Of a stretch of 64,000 nt of DNA, positions 45,637 to 54,466 are shown piece after piece. The translations under genes were made by a program, and so were the position numbers. The notes beneath the pieces were generated by a model. It was not told the origin of the DNA and did no database searches. It was given only the letters and a program-made list of their open reading frames with translations. Each line of letters opens with the position of its first letter. Position 1 is the stretch's first letter. The stretch is from contig NZ_FMWG01000002.1 of the NCBI RefSeq assembly GCF_900102795.1, positions 310,001 to 374,000 on the forward strand, read 5' to 3'. This stretch comes from Epibacterium ulvae (GTDB taxonomy: Bacteria > Pseudomonadota > Alphaproteobacteria > Rhodobacterales > Rhodobacteraceae).

Positions 45637-47835
45637 TTATGCGGCGGCCTGTTCTGGGGCAAAGCGCTTGTAAAATTGCTCTTGGTTCTCGGCCATTTCT
45701 TTTAATAGATCGGGGCACGTAAACCGAGGGCCAAATTCAGTGGCCAAGGCCTCTGCGCGTTCTGCAGCATAAGGCGCTCCCAGCATATCGAGCCAGCTGA
45801 GCGGGCCACCGGACCATGGCGCAAAGCCCCAGGCCAATATGGCGCCAACATCGCCTTCCCGAATATCGGTCAATACGCCTTCTTGCAAGGCGCGGACCGC
45901 TTCCAGGGCCTGCGCGAACATCAGCCTTTCCTGAACGTGTGCCAAAGCGGGTTGTTCCACTGCGAGAGGATATTTTTCCGCAAGGTCTGGCCAGTACTGG
46001 GTTCGCTTCCCGGTTGCATCATATTCAAAGAAACCTGCAGACGCTTTGCGCCCTAGACGTCCCTCTGCTTCCATCCAGAACAGCAGATCATCGGCAGGGC
46101 TGTCATCATAGGCATCACCCAGCGCCGCTTTGGTCGCGCGTGCGATTTTTGCGCCCAGCTCGATCGAGGTTTCATCAGCCAATTGGATCGGCCCCACAGG
46201 AAAACCCAATTGGCGTGCCGCATTGTCGATAAGCACCGGCGAAACGCCTTCGGTAACCATGCGCAGGGCTTCATTCATATAAGGAATGATGCAGCGGTTT
46301 GCGTAGAAGAAGCGTGCATCATTGACCACTATCGGTGTTTTACGGATCTGGCGCACAAAGTCCAAAGCCTTGGCGACAGCGCGATCACCTGTTTCTTTGC
46401 CGCGAATGATTTCGACCAGTAACATTTTTTCAACCGGTGAGAAGAAGTGAATGCCAATAAACTGATCGGGTCGTGTTGACGCTTTGGCAAGCTCTGAAAT
46501 TGGCAAAGTTGAGGTATTTGAAGCAAAAATACAGGTCTCAGGAATGATCGCTTCAACCTTTTGGGTGATTTCAGCTTTGACCTTCGGGTCTTCAAACACC
46601 GCTTCGATGATAAGGTCGCAGTCTTTCAGCGTGTTCAGATCGGTGGTTGCGGTGATACGCTCTAGCAGCGCCTCTTTTTTTTCTGGGGTCGCTTTGCCGC
46701 GCTTGATACCTTTGTCCATGTAGGTGGAGCTATAGGCTTTTCCACGCTCTGCGGCCTCTTGCACTTGGTCGATCAAGACCACTTCCATACCGGCCTGAGC
46801 AGAGACAAGCGCAATGCCCGCTCCCATCATACCCGCGCCAAGGACGCCGATTTTTTGTACAGTCTGATCTGGGACATCAGCAGGGCGCACGGCCCCTTTT
46901 TCCAAGGCTTGTTTGTTCAAAAACAAGGATCGGATCATTGCCGAAGAAGACGGATTCATCAACACCTGCGTAAACCAGCGGGCCTCGATCTTCAGTGCAG
47001 TGTCGAAATCAACCATCGCCCCTTCATAGATCGCTGAGAGCAGCGCTTTGGCAGCGGGAAAAGCCCCTTGGGTCTTGCCATTGATCATGGCAGATGCGCC
47101 TACATAGGTCATGTATCCGGCGGGGTGGTAGGGCGCACCACCGGGAAATTTGAACCCTTTCTGATCCCAGGGTTTCACAATATCAGCTGGTTTGGCTGCC
47201 AGAACCCATGCGCGGGCGGCTTCCAATGGATCTTCGCTGATCGCATCAACCAGCTGTGCTGATTTTGCTTTTTGGGGTGACAGCATCTTGCCTTCCAACA
47301 GCACCGGTGCGGCTGCCATGGCGCCAACCATACGTGAATAGCGCGTGGTGCCACCGCCACCCGGAAAAATCCCGATCAAGATTTCGGGCAGGCCGATTTT
47401 TGCTTTCGGATCGTCCGAGATTACGCGGTGATGACAGGCCAGTGCGATTTCAGTGCCAATGCCTGCGCAAATCCCGGTCAACGCACAGGCGATAGGTTTG
47501 CCACCCTTGTTGGTTTTAGGCTTCATCCCAGCGCGTTCGAGTTTGCGCAGGATCCGGTGCCCGTTCATGGTGAAATCAAACAGGCCTTGTGCCGGGGCCT
47601 CTCCGCTTTCCTCGCGGATATTGGCAAGAACGTTCAGATCCATGCCTCCAGCAAAGTCTTTTTTGCCGCTGGTAATCACCAGACCTTTTACAGCGTCGTC
47701 TGCCAATGCCTGATCGACCATGCTTTCGACTTCAAGAAATGCCTCGCGGGTGAGAACGTTCATGCTTTTTCCGGCCGCGTCCCATGTCAGGATTGCGACG
47801 CCGTCATCATCAACCGTATAGTGAAAGTCGCTCAT
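45637..47835 (-). CDS. fadJ: Fatty-acid oxidation complex: enoyl-CoA hydratase / 3-hydroxyacyl-CoA dehydrogenase
   Basis: Carries out the hydration and second oxidation steps of beta-oxidation. The 732-residue protein has an N-terminal crotonase domain (catalytic Glu regions GIGTEIALACHHR and GLPEILIGIFPGGGGTTR). From about residue 320 it has the NAD-binding domain (IGVLGAGMMGAGIALVSAQA) and the dehydrogenase His region IGIHFFSPVEKMLLVEI. It is the last gene of a leftward unit thiolase-cupin-fadJ. FadB versus FadJ type is hard to settle; the partner thiolase suggests the FadIJ-like pair. Confidence 0.94.
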   Translation of the reverse strand: MSDFHYTVDDDGVAILTWDAAGKSMNVLTREAFLEVESMVDQALADDAVKGLVITSGKKDFAGGMDLNVLANIREESGEAPAQGLFDFTMNGHRILRKLERAGMKPKTNKGGKPIACALTGICAGIGTEIALACHHRVISDDPKAKIGLPEILIGIFPGGGGTTRYSRMVGAMAAAPVLLEGKMLSPQKAKSAQLVDAISEDPLEAARAWVLAAKPADIVKPWDQKGFKFPGGAPYHPAGYMTYVGASAMINGKTQGAFPAAKALLSAIYEGAMVDFDTALKIEARWFTQVLMNPSSSAMIRSLFLNKQALEKGAVRPADVPDQTVQKIGVLGAGMMGAGIALVSAQAGMEVVLIDQVQEAAERGKAYSSTYMDKGIKRGKATPEKKEALLERITATTDLNTLKDCDLIIEAVFEDPKVKAEITQKVEAIIPETCIFASNTSTLPISELAKASTRPDQFIGIHFFSPVEKMLLVEIIRGKETGDRAVAKALDFVRQIRKTPIVVNDARFFYANRCIIPYMNEALRMVTEGVSPVLIDNAARQLGFPVGPIQLADETSIELGAKIARATKAALGDAYDDSPADDLLFWMEAEGRLGRKASAGFFEYDATGKRTQYWPDLAEKYPLAVEQPALAHVQERLMFAQALEAVRALQEGVLTDIREGDVGAILAWGFAPWSGGPLSWLDMLGAPYAAERAEALATEFGPRFTCPDLLKEMAENQEQFYKRFAPEQAAA

Positions 47836-47854
47836 ATCGTGCTCCTGTATTTGG

Positions 47855-48343
47855 TTACGGGGTATTTATGCCAGTAAGATCGGCGGGCAGGGGGCTGCCG
47901 TCTTTTTTGGTGAACGAGAAGGTTTGGCCTTCGATCTCAACTTTCATATCAAGGTCGCTGTAATAGGCGGTCTCTTGCTCTGTGTGGGTGCCAATTACCA
48001 GAAAACTCGCGTTTTTATCGCTTTTGTTCACGATGTGGTGGCCATTTGTATCGCTCGCAGGAAAACTTGCACACTCTCCCACCGACAATTGTGTTTCGCC
48101 ATGATCATCGATCAATGTGCATTGGCCTGCAGTGACCATCACAAATTCATCCTGCTGCATATGGTAATGCCGCAGGGAAGACATTGCGCCTGGCGCAAGA
48201 TGCACGAGGTTCGCGCCAAACTGGGTTAAGCCGCTGCTCGCACCGATACGCTGCGTGCTGCGCCCCTGCATTGTTTCTGACAGTTTGCCGGGATAGCCCG
48301 ACCCTGACTTTGCAGGAATTTGGGTAAGATCGACTTTTGGCAT
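47855..48343 (-). CDS. Cupin-domain protein within the beta-oxidation unit
   Basis: A 162-residue single-cupin protein. The first cupin motif is LRHYHMQQDEFVMVTAGQ (two His and a Glu as metal ligands), and the second is roughly SDTNGHHIVNKSDKNASFLV. Before it lies GSGYPGKLSETMQGRSTQRI, a segment seen in a widespread group of uncharacterised cupins. The last base of the thiolase stop is the first base of its ATG, and fadJ follows after 19 bases, so it is co-translated with beta-oxidation enzymes. No function is known; a CoA-ester or aromatic-metabolite role is conceivable. Confidence 0.8.
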   Translation of the reverse strand: MPKVDLTQIPAKSGSGYPGKLSETMQGRSTQRIGASSGLTQFGANLVHLAPGAMSSLRHYHMQQDEFVMVTAGQCTLIDDHGETQLSVGECASFPASDTNGHHIVNKSDKNASFLVIGTHTEQETAYYSDLDMKVEIEGQTFSFTKKDGSPLPADLTGINTP

Positions 48344-49554
48344 CAGACGCGCTCAATAATGGTCGCAGCGCCCATGCCGGATGCGATGCAAAGTGTTGCA
48401 AGACCACATTCTTTGTCCTGACGCTCCAGCTCATCCAGAAGCGTGCCGATAATGATTGCCCCCGTTGCGCCCAAGGGGTGTCCCATTGCGATCGAACCAC
48501 CGTTTACATTGACCAGATCCGGGTCGACATCAAAGGCCTGTTGGAACCGCAAAACCACGCTTGCAAAAGCTTCGTTGACCTCAAACAGATCAATGTCTCC
48601 TATTGTCATGCCATTGTCTTGCAGGATCTTTTGTGTGGCAGGGACGGGGCCAGTCAGCATGATCGTGGGATCTGTTCCGATCTTGGCCGTTGCTTTGATG
48701 CGCGCGCGCGGGCGCAGGCCGTGGGCCTCGCCAAAGGCTTTGTTGCCGATCAAAACGGCGGCTGCACCATCTACGATGCCAGAGGAGTTCCCCGCGTGAT
48801 GGATGTGATGGATTTTCTCTAGATGGGGGTATTTCAGCAGCGCGACCTTATCAAAGCCGGGCATCTGTTCCCCCATCATCTGAAACGCTGGGTTCAGCGC
48901 ACCAAGGGCCTGCATGTCCGTGCCCGGGCGCATATATTCATCACGATCCAGAATGGTAAGGCCGTTTTGATCCGTGACGGGGATAACGGATTTCGCAAAT
49001 CTGCCTTCTTCCCAGGCTTGTGCCGCGCGCCGTTGGCTCTCTACGGCGAGGGCGTCGGCCTGATCCCGGTTAAACCCATATTCGGTCGCGATAATGTCTG
49101 CAGAAATGCCTTGTGGGACAAAATAGGTTTCCATCGCCACCGAAGGATCAACCGCAATTGCAGCACCATCTGATCCCATCGGGACACGCCCCATCATCTC
49201 AACACCGCCGGCGATATAAGCCTGACCTGCACCGCCTTTAACTTGGTTGGCGGCGATGTTGACCGCTTCCATGCCGGAGGCACAGAAACGGTTGATAGAG
49301 AGGCCCGGAATGCTTTCATCCAATTCAGAGGCCAGCACGGCAGAGCGCGCCAGGCAGCCGCCTTGTTCTTTGACTTGTGTCACATTTCCCCAGATCACAT
49401 CCTCAATGGGGGCTCCGTCCAGCCCGTTGCGATCTTTCATTGCATTGAGCGTGAGGGCGGACAGGCGCAGGGCGGTTACCTCATGAAGGGATCCGTCTTT
49501 ACGGCCTTTTCCGCGGGGGGTACGCAGGGCGTCGTAGATATAGGCGTCTTGCAT
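48343..49554 (-). CDS. Acetyl-CoA C-acyltransferase (thiolase)
   Basis: Cleaves 3-ketoacyl-CoA in the last step of beta-oxidation. The 403-residue thiolase has the acyl-accepting Cys in SINRFCASGMEAVNIAA, the His in NVNGGSIAMGHPLGATGA, and the proton-shuttling Cys in LCIASGMGAA. The sequence looks like the FadI/FadA degradative group rather than PhaA. It is preceded after 25 bases by a glutathione transferase gene and overlaps the downstream cupin gene by one base. Confidence 0.93.
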   Translation of the reverse strand: MQDAYIYDALRTPRGKGRKDGSLHEVTALRLSALTLNAMKDRNGLDGAPIEDVIWGNVTQVKEQGGCLARSAVLASELDESIPGLSINRFCASGMEAVNIAANQVKGGAGQAYIAGGVEMMGRVPMGSDGAAIAVDPSVAMETYFVPQGISADIIATEYGFNRDQADALAVESQRRAAQAWEEGRFAKSVIPVTDQNGLTILDRDEYMRPGTDMQALGALNPAFQMMGEQMPGFDKVALLKYPHLEKIHHIHHAGNSSGIVDGAAAVLIGNKAFGEAHGLRPRARIKATAKIGTDPTIMLTGPVPATQKILQDNGMTIGDIDLFEVNEAFASVVLRFQQAFDVDPDLVNVNGGSIAMGHPLGATGAIIIGTLLDELERQDKECGLATLCIASGMGAATIIERV

Positions 49555-49579
49555 GGCGCTCTCCTGTGTTGTCTTAAGA

Positions 49580-50212
49580 TCAGTTGCGGTCGGATGGATT
49601 GCCGGGCATCAGATCATAGGGATGTTTCCAGCCGGGCAGATCGCTGATACGCGACAGCCAAGCATCAATATGGGGCCAGTCTGCCCGGTCAAATCCGAAA
49701 GATTCGGGATAGTAAAGATAGCTGCAGCAGCTGAAATCTGCGTTTGTGACGCTGTCGCCGACCAACCAGTCACGCCCTTCCAGATGTGTATTCAGCGTGC
49801 TCCAAGCGGTTTGTAAACGCCCCTGCATAAAGCCAATGACATCTGCTGGTCGCTTGTCTTCTGGCAGGAAATTCATCAAAAATCGGGTCATTCCGACTTG
49901 GCTGGAATGTTTGTGATTGTCCCATAAGACCCAGCGCAGGACTTCGTATTTATCCGCGCCCTCACCGCCAAACTTTCCCGTTTTATCTGTGATGTATTGT
50001 TGAATCACACCAGATTGGCTGAGTGTCACATCGCCATCAATCAGCAAGGGGGCTTCCCCTTGAACGTTCAGTTTACGGTAGTCTTCACTGCGAGTTTCTC
50101 CATTGAAGAAATCAACAAAGACTGGCTCCCAATCCAGACCAGAAAGTTCAAGCGCCAGTGCGGCTTTGTAAGCGTTCCCGCTTTCGCCAAAACAATAAAG
50201 TTTGAGTGTCAT
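49580..50212 (-). CDS. Glutathione S-transferase family protein
   Basis: A 210-residue protein with an N-terminal thioredoxin-like domain (MTLKLYCFGESGNAYKAALAL, then GEAPLLIDGDVTLSQSGVIQ with the glutathione-contacting Ser) and a C-terminal helical domain containing DWLVGDSVTNADFSCCSYLY, the usual N-capping motif of GSTs. It may detoxify reactive acyl or aldehyde products. The gene lies in the beta-oxidation group just upstream of the thiolase, likely in the same transcript. Confidence 0.9.
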   Translation of the reverse strand: MTLKLYCFGESGNAYKAALALELSGLDWEPVFVDFFNGETRSEDYRKLNVQGEAPLLIDGDVTLSQSGVIQQYITDKTGKFGGEGADKYEVLRWVLWDNHKHSSQVGMTRFLMNFLPEDKRPADVIGFMQGRLQTAWSTLNTHLEGRDWLVGDSVTNADFSCCSYLYYPESFGFDRADWPHIDAWLSRISDLPGWKHPYDLMPGNPSDRN

Positions 50213-50334
50213 CTGAGGTTCCTAAATCTTATTGCAGATACGCAAGACACTCGCATGTGTTGCGCAGGTGTAAGATGGCGAGGGTTTAACCGAAAGAAAA
50301 GGTGCTTTGGATCACTAACGCTACGGCAGCACGT

Positions 50335-50547
50335 TCATCGTTTGCGATCTTCGAGTTCACTGTTGAATACCCGCAAGCGATGGCTCAGCGCGTCGTTATC
50401 TGTGACACTGTCAAAGTGTTCAAACAGAAAGGAGAGCGCCTCTCCTTCATCAAGCCCCGCCTCATGAGAGAATTGTTTCAGGCGGCGATAGCCGTCTTCG
50501 GTCATTGCAATTGGAAAGCGTCTTGTAAGGCGAAAGCGTTTGGGCAT
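50335..50547 (-). CDS. Small basic protein, possible ribbon-helix-helix type
   Basis: A 70-residue basic protein. It begins MPKRFRLTRRFPIAMTEDGY with two short strands, followed by helices (RLKQFSHEAGLDEGEALSFL). That is compatible with a ribbon-helix-helix DNA-binding fold, but the match is loose. It lies on the same strand between the acyl-CoA dehydrogenase and glutathione transferase genes. I do not recognise a family; being placed in a metabolic unit and codon-consistent with its neighbours argues for a real gene. Confidence 0.6.
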   Translation of the reverse strand: MPKRFRLTRRFPIAMTEDGYRRLKQFSHEAGLDEGEALSFLFEHFDSVTDNDALSHRLRVFNSELEDRKR

Positions 50548-50614
50548 TTGTAGCGTCCTGATTTGAATGCTCTGCCCCTTCCTTTCGGTGATAGGAGCAG
50601 AGCAGCGCTGTCAG

Positions 50615-52396
50615 TTAGAATTGATCCGCGTCTAATGACATCACAGGATCTGCGCCGCTTTGGATACGCGATAGATGTAGAGCGGTGGCAGGCAGACGGC
50701 GGGCCATGTAAAACCGTCCGGTGGTCAGTTTCGCGTTGTAGAAGTCAGCATCTTCCTGCCCGGAGTCCAGTGCGGTTTGGGCGGTCTTTGCAATGTCAGC
50801 CCACATTAAGCCGAGGCAAACATGACCAAACAGGTGCATAAAGTCATAAGATCCAGCCAATGCATGATTGGGGTTTTTCATTCCATTCATCATGAAGAAC
50901 TGTGCCGCAGCTTGCAGGTCTTTGGAGGCTGCTTTCAGGGGGTCGATAAACTGTGTCTTGTAGTCTTCGTTGAGATCTGCGTTTTCTTTGCAGAAGGTTT
51001 TGACGCGTTCAAAGAAACCAAGAAGGTGCTTTCCACCGTCCTGCGCAAGTTTGCGGCCCACAAGATCCAGTGCTTGAACACCATTGGCACCTTCATAAAT
51101 CATTGCAATACGGGCATCACGGGTGAATTGCGACATGCCCCATTCTTCGATGTAGCCATGCCCGCCCAGAACTTGCTGCGCTTGCACCGTCATGTCGTAG
51201 CCCTGATCGGTCAGGAAGCCTTTTAGTACGGGTGTCAGGAGCGAGATGAGACCTTCGGCCTCAGCGTCGCCGGTAAGATGGGCCTGATCAATTAACTTAG
51301 CCCCCCATAGCAGGAAAGCACGGCCGCCTTCGATAAAGCTTTTCTGGTCTAACAAATTTCGCCGGATATCGGGGTGGACGATCAAAGGATCAGCTGGACC
51401 ATCGGGGTTTTCGGCGCCAGTGACGGCGCGGCCCTGCAAACGGTCTTTGGCGTAAGCGAGCGAATTTTGATATGCCGCCTCAGCCTGCGCAAGACCTTGC
51501 ATCGCGACACCAAGCCGTGCTTCGTTCATCATTGTGAACATCGCACGCATCCCCTTATGGGCTTCGCCAAGTAAATAGCCGGTTGAATCGTCATAGTTCA
51601 TCACACAAGTGGCGTTGCCATGGATGCCCATTTTTTCTTCGATGCTTCCTACGCTGACACCATTGTGCGCGCCAAGGCTTCCATCATCGTTCACCATGAA
51701 TTTCGGGACGATAAAGAGAGACACACCTTTGATGCCATCTGGGCCACCGGGAATTTTTGCGAGGACAAGATGGATTACATTTTCCGACAGGTTGTGATCA
51801 CCCGCAGAGATAAAGATCTTCTGCCCACTGATTTTATAGCTGCCATCCTCTTGAGGGTCCGCTTTGGTGCGCATCAAACCAAGGTCCGTTCCGCAATGAG
51901 GTTCCGTGAGGTTCATTGTGCCCGTCCAGGTGCACTGGATCATGGGAGGCAGATAGGTTTGTTTCTGTTCTTCCGTTCCATGTGCAAGGATGGCAGAGGC
52001 GGCACCATGGGTCAGGCCCTGATACATCGTAAAAGATTGGTTGGCGGCCGAGAAATACTCTCCGACAGCGGTGCCAATAACATTTGGCATATTTTGACCA
52101 CCATAGGCCTCTGGCATGTCCAGTCCCGGCCAGCCCCCGGCCTTCATTTCATCAAAAGCCTCTTTAAAGCCGTTAGGAGCGGTCACTTGTCCATCTTCAA
52201 AACCACAGCCCTCCTGATCACCTGACTGATTGAGAGGTTGCAGCAAACTGCTGGCGATTTTACCGGCTTCAGTCAGGATTGCATTGGTGAAATCACTCTC
52301 AAGCTCTGCATATCCGGGGATGTCAGCCTCGGTGAGCTTGAACACTTCGTGAAGCAGGAACTGTGTATCTTTTGTCGGTGCCGTATAGCTGGGCAT
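50615..52396 (-). CDS. Acyl-CoA dehydrogenase (FadE-like, with C-terminal extension)
   Basis: Catalyses the first, FAD-dependent step of acyl-CoA oxidation. The 593-residue form has the flavin loop [19 protein letters not shown], the active-site Glu in [15 protein letters not shown], and an added C-terminal domain ([15 protein letters not shown] and after) seen in long acyl-CoA dehydrogenases. The N-terminal [18 protein letters not shown] is typical. The same class includes DmdC, the methylmercaptopropionyl-CoA dehydrogenase of roseobacters; the neighbours here (thiolase, fadJ) favour fatty acids. A merR gene lies 31 bases upstream. Confidence 0.92.
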   Translation of the reverse strand: MPSYTAPTKDTQFLLHEVFKLTEADIPGYAELESDFTNAILTEAGKIASSLLQPLNQSGDQEGCGFEDGQVTAPNGFKEAFDEMKAGGWPGLDMPEAYGGQNMPNVIGTAVGEYFSAANQSFTMYQGLTHGAASAILAHGTEEQKQTYLPPMIQCTWTGTMNLTEPHCGTDLGLMRTKADPQEDGSYKISGQKIFISAGDHNLSENVIHLVLAKIPGGPDGIKGVSLFIVPKFMVNDDGSLGAHNGVSVGSIEEKMGIHGNATCVMNYDDSTGYLLGEAHKGMRAMFTMMNEARLGVAMQGLAQAEAAYQNSLAYAKDRLQGRAVTGAENPDGPADPLIVHPDIRRNLLDQKSFIEGGRAFLLWGAKLIDQAHLTGDAEAEGLISLLTPVLKGFLTDQGYDMTVQAQQVLGGHGYIEEWGMSQFTRDARIAMIYEGANGVQALDLVGRKLAQDGGKHLLGFFERVKTFCKENADLNEDYKTQFIDPLKAASKDLQAAAQFFMMNGMKNPNHALAGSYDFMHLFGHVCLGLMWADIAKTAQTALDSGQEDADFYNAKLTTGRFYMARRLPATALHLSRIQSGADPVMSLDADQF

Positions 52397-52427
52397 GAGA
52401 GGCTCTCCCTGGGCAAAGTGAATGTGG

Positions 52428-52883
52428 TCAGTCTGGTTTTGGTCCGGTCGTTAAGTCATCAGTGTCAGAAACGCTTTTGTTCGCTTGTAATTCCGCAATC
52501 CGTCCGGCCCCCCAATCAAGTTGAGAGCGCAGATCTGTTATCGCATCGTCAAGTTCCGCGCGGCGACGTTCCATATCTGCAAGGCGCTCTTGTGCGAGTG
52601 CATAAACACGGGTCATCTGCAGCAGGTTTTTGCCGTCCGCATTATAGAGATCAAGCAGTTCGCGTAGCTCTTCCAAGCTGAACCCAAAGCGCTTTCCTCT
52701 CAAGATCAGTTTCAGGCGTGCGCGATCTCGTCGTGTATACAAGCGCCGCTGCCCTTCGCGGATCGGGAATAAAAGCTCTTTGGTTTCATAAAATCGCAAA
52801 GTGCGTGGCGTTACATCAAACAGTTCACACATCTGGCGAATGGTTAAGGTTTCATCTGGCCTTTCTGTCACTGGATCCTTCAC
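52428..52883 (-). CDS. MerR-family regulator of acyl-CoA catabolism (LiuR-like)
   Basis: A 151-residue MerR-type regulator. The helix-turn-helix and wing are [20 protein letters not shown] and [20 protein letters not shown], followed by a dimerising coiled coil ([20 protein letters not shown]). There is no Cys-rich metal site, so it is not a metal sensor. It is transcribed just ahead of an acyl-CoA dehydrogenase gene. Upstream at 52934 lies TTGACGTTCACGTAAA, resembling the box of LiuR, the MerR-family regulator of branched-chain amino-acid and acyl-CoA breakdown in proteobacteria. It is a paralogue of the 53043-53423 gene. Confidence 0.85.
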   Translation of the reverse strand: MKDPVTERPDETLTIRQMCELFDVTPRTLRFYETKELLFPIREGQRRLYTRRDRARLKLILRGKRFGFSLEELRELLDLYNADGKNLLQMTRVYALAQERLADMERRRAELDDAITDLRSQLDWGAGRIAELQANKSVSDTDDLTTGPKPD

Positions 52884-52933
52884 TTTCGGTCTGGTTCAAA
52901 CCTGAGCACGAGGTGGGTGCATTGCAAGCCAAA

Positions 52934-52957
52934 TTGACGTTCACGTAAACTGAACGT
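52934..52957. promoter_or_regulatory. LiuR-like operator upstream of merR-acyl-CoA dehydrogenase unit
   Basis: TTGACGTTCACGTAAA (52934-52949) is a near-palindrome like the LiuR box. It overlaps a second perfect dyad ACGTTCA (52937-52943) / TGAACGT (52951-52957). It lies 51 bases upstream of the MerR gene start, where an autoregulatory site is expected. Confidence 0.6.
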
Positions 52958-53003
52958 GGCGTCACCACCTTGCATCGTCTTTGCTCAACGCTGGGTCGGG
53001 TGC

Positions 53004-53029
53004 AAAAAAAACGGGCACAGTGCCCGTTT
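53004..53029 (-). terminator. Terminator of the second merR gene
   Basis: The stem AAACGGGC (53009-53016) / GCCCGTTT (53022-53029) with a five-base loop is followed on the minus strand by a run of T. It lies 14 bases after the stop at 53043. Confidence 0.9.
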
Positions 53030-53042
53030 CCTGTTTCTCGTT

Positions 53043-53423
53043 CTATTCTTTTTGTTTGGCGACCTCATCAAGAGTCGTCTGTCTTAATACTTCCAATTCT
53101 TCTAAAGCTTCGTTGATCTGTTCGCGTTGGTTGCGAAGCTCAACCAATTGGCGATCTGCCATCCCGACGAATGCCTGCATTTGAGCGTGGTTGCCTTTGT
53201 CTTCATAGATCAAAAGCCATTGGCGTATCTCTTCCAGTTGGAACCCAAATTTACGTCCCCGCAGGATGAGTTTCATACGTGCACATTCGCGCGCAGTATA
53301 AAACCGTGAACGCCCCTCACGTCGAGGCTGCAACAGCTCGATATACTCGTAATATCTGAGAGTGCGTGGGGTTACATCAAATTCCGCACACATCTCTTTG
53401 AATGACAATATTTGTTCATCCAT
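53043..53423 (-). CDS. MerR-family regulator, second paralogue
   Basis: A 126-residue MerR-type protein. The DNA-binding part [20 protein letters not shown] and RFYTARECARMKLILRGRKF closely parallels the neighbour at 52428-52883. A coiled coil follows (LVELRNQREQINEALEEL). It lacks metal-binding Cys residues. It ends at its own terminator, so it is a single-gene transcript. It is divergent from the thioesterase-MATE operon and has a small dyad AATGC-N7-GCATT (53439-53455) just upstream, so it may control itself and that operon. Confidence 0.85.
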   Translation of the reverse strand: MDEQILSFKEMCAEFDVTPRTLRYYEYIELLQPRREGRSRFYTARECARMKLILRGRKFGFQLEEIRQWLLIYEDKGNHAQMQAFVGMADRQLVELRNQREQINEALEELEVLRQTTLDEVAKQKE

Positions 53424-53438
53424 TTTAGCTCCCCCTTA

Positions 53439-53455
53439 AATGCAGCCTAGGCATT
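53439..53455. promoter_or_regulatory. Possible MerR operator between merR and thioesterase genes
   Basis: The dyad AATGC-AGCCTAG-GCATT lies 16 bases upstream of the MerR gene starting at 53423 and 71 bases upstream of the divergent thioesterase start. MerR operators often have arms of this size and spacing; no matching site elsewhere was noted. Confidence 0.3.
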
Positions 53456-53525
53456 GCGTTTTGAGAGTGCAACCATTGCTATTGTTCTTTACAATTTTGG
53501 CAAAGAAACATTTAGGATAAGCGGG

Positions 53526-53948
53526 ATGAGTAAACTTTTAGAGCAAGCACAGGGCTTTATCCAGATGTTGCCCCATGCGCGTGCTTTGGGCATGGAGCTG
53601 ATAGATCTTAAAGATGCTCAGGCCAAGATCATCATGCCATATGACGAAAAACTGATCGGTGATCCTGATACGCGGGTTATTCATGGAGGCGCGGTGTCAG
53701 CGCTTATGGACACCTGTTGCGGGGCAGCTGTGATGGCGCATCCGATGCGCCCTGTCAGTACGGCCACAATCGATCTGCGCATTGATTATATGCGCGCGGC
53801 CACCCCCGGCCAGACGATTACAACCACCGCAACCTGCCACCATGCAACGCGCTCTGTTGCGTTCGTGCGTGCTGTTGCAGTTGACGAAGATGCCGATCAT
53901 CCAGTTGCAACTGCAACGGGTGCTTTTACCGTGGAGATCTCTGCATGA
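53526..53948 (+). CDS. PaaI-family hotdog thioesterase (first of pair)
   Basis: A 140-residue single-hotdog acyl-CoA thioesterase. The active-site segment is TRVIHGGAVSALMDTCCGAA, with the HGG-x-x-x-x-x-D motif, and the later strand is STATIDLRIDYMRAATPG. It would release free acids from acyl-CoA or phenylacetyl-CoA-like esters. The frame is open from 53454, but MSKLLEQAQGF at 53526 with GCGGG upstream is the natural start. It overlaps the next thioesterase gene by 4 bases (ATGA). Confidence 0.87.
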   Translation: MSKLLEQAQGFIQMLPHARALGMELIDLKDAQAKIIMPYDEKLIGDPDTRVIHGGAVSALMDTCCGAAVMAHPMRPVSTATIDLRIDYMRAATPGQTITTTATCHHATRSVAFVRAVAVDEDADHPVATATGAFTVEISA

Positions 53949-54466
53949 ACCGTCCTCGGCCAGAGCCTATTCAACAGGTTAAAAAACGACGCGATGACGC
54001 ATTGACTGCGCTGGTTCAATCCGTGCCTTATATTCAGTTCCTTGGCGTGACATTTGATCGGCGCGGGGATGAGCTGACCGCGCAGTTGAATTATTATGAG
54101 AATTTGATTGGGAACCCGCTGTTGCCAGCCTTGCACGGTGGCGCAACGGCGGCGTTTTTAGAAATCACCGCGATGGTGACACTCAATTGGTCGGTGTTGT
54201 GGCAACGGATCGAAAATGGAGAGCTGGATGCGCAGGATATGGCGCAAGGCAATTTGCCACGGCATCCTAAAACGATTGATTTCAGTGTTGATTATCTGCG
54301 CTCAGGACTGCCGCGGGATGCATATGCGCGGGCACGGGTCTGGCGTTCGGGACGTCGATACGCTTCGGTGCATGTTGAGGCTTGGCAGGATAACAAAGAG
54401 CGCCTGCTTGCGCAGGCTACGGGCCATTTCCTCATGCCGCAGTCGGGTGATGTGGGTCATAAATGA
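53945..54466 (+). CDS. PaaI-family hotdog thioesterase (second of pair)
   Basis: A 173-residue hotdog protein. The central segment LPALHGGATAAFLEITAM has the HGG loop, but Glu stands where Asp does in its neighbour. The later strand is KTIDFSVDYLRSGLPRDAYA. The N-terminal extension PEPIQQVKKRRDDALTALVQ is helical and basic. With the first copy it may form a heteromeric enzyme. Its 3' end overlaps the MATE exporter gene by 4 bases, so all three are translationally coupled. Confidence 0.85.
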   Translation: MNRPRPEPIQQVKKRRDDALTALVQSVPYIQFLGVTFDRRGDELTAQLNYYENLIGNPLLPALHGGATAAFLEITAMVTLNWSVLWQRIENGELDAQDMAQGNLPRHPKTIDFSVDYLRSGLPRDAYARARVWRSGRRYASVHVEAWQDNKERLLAQATGHFLMPQSGDVGHK

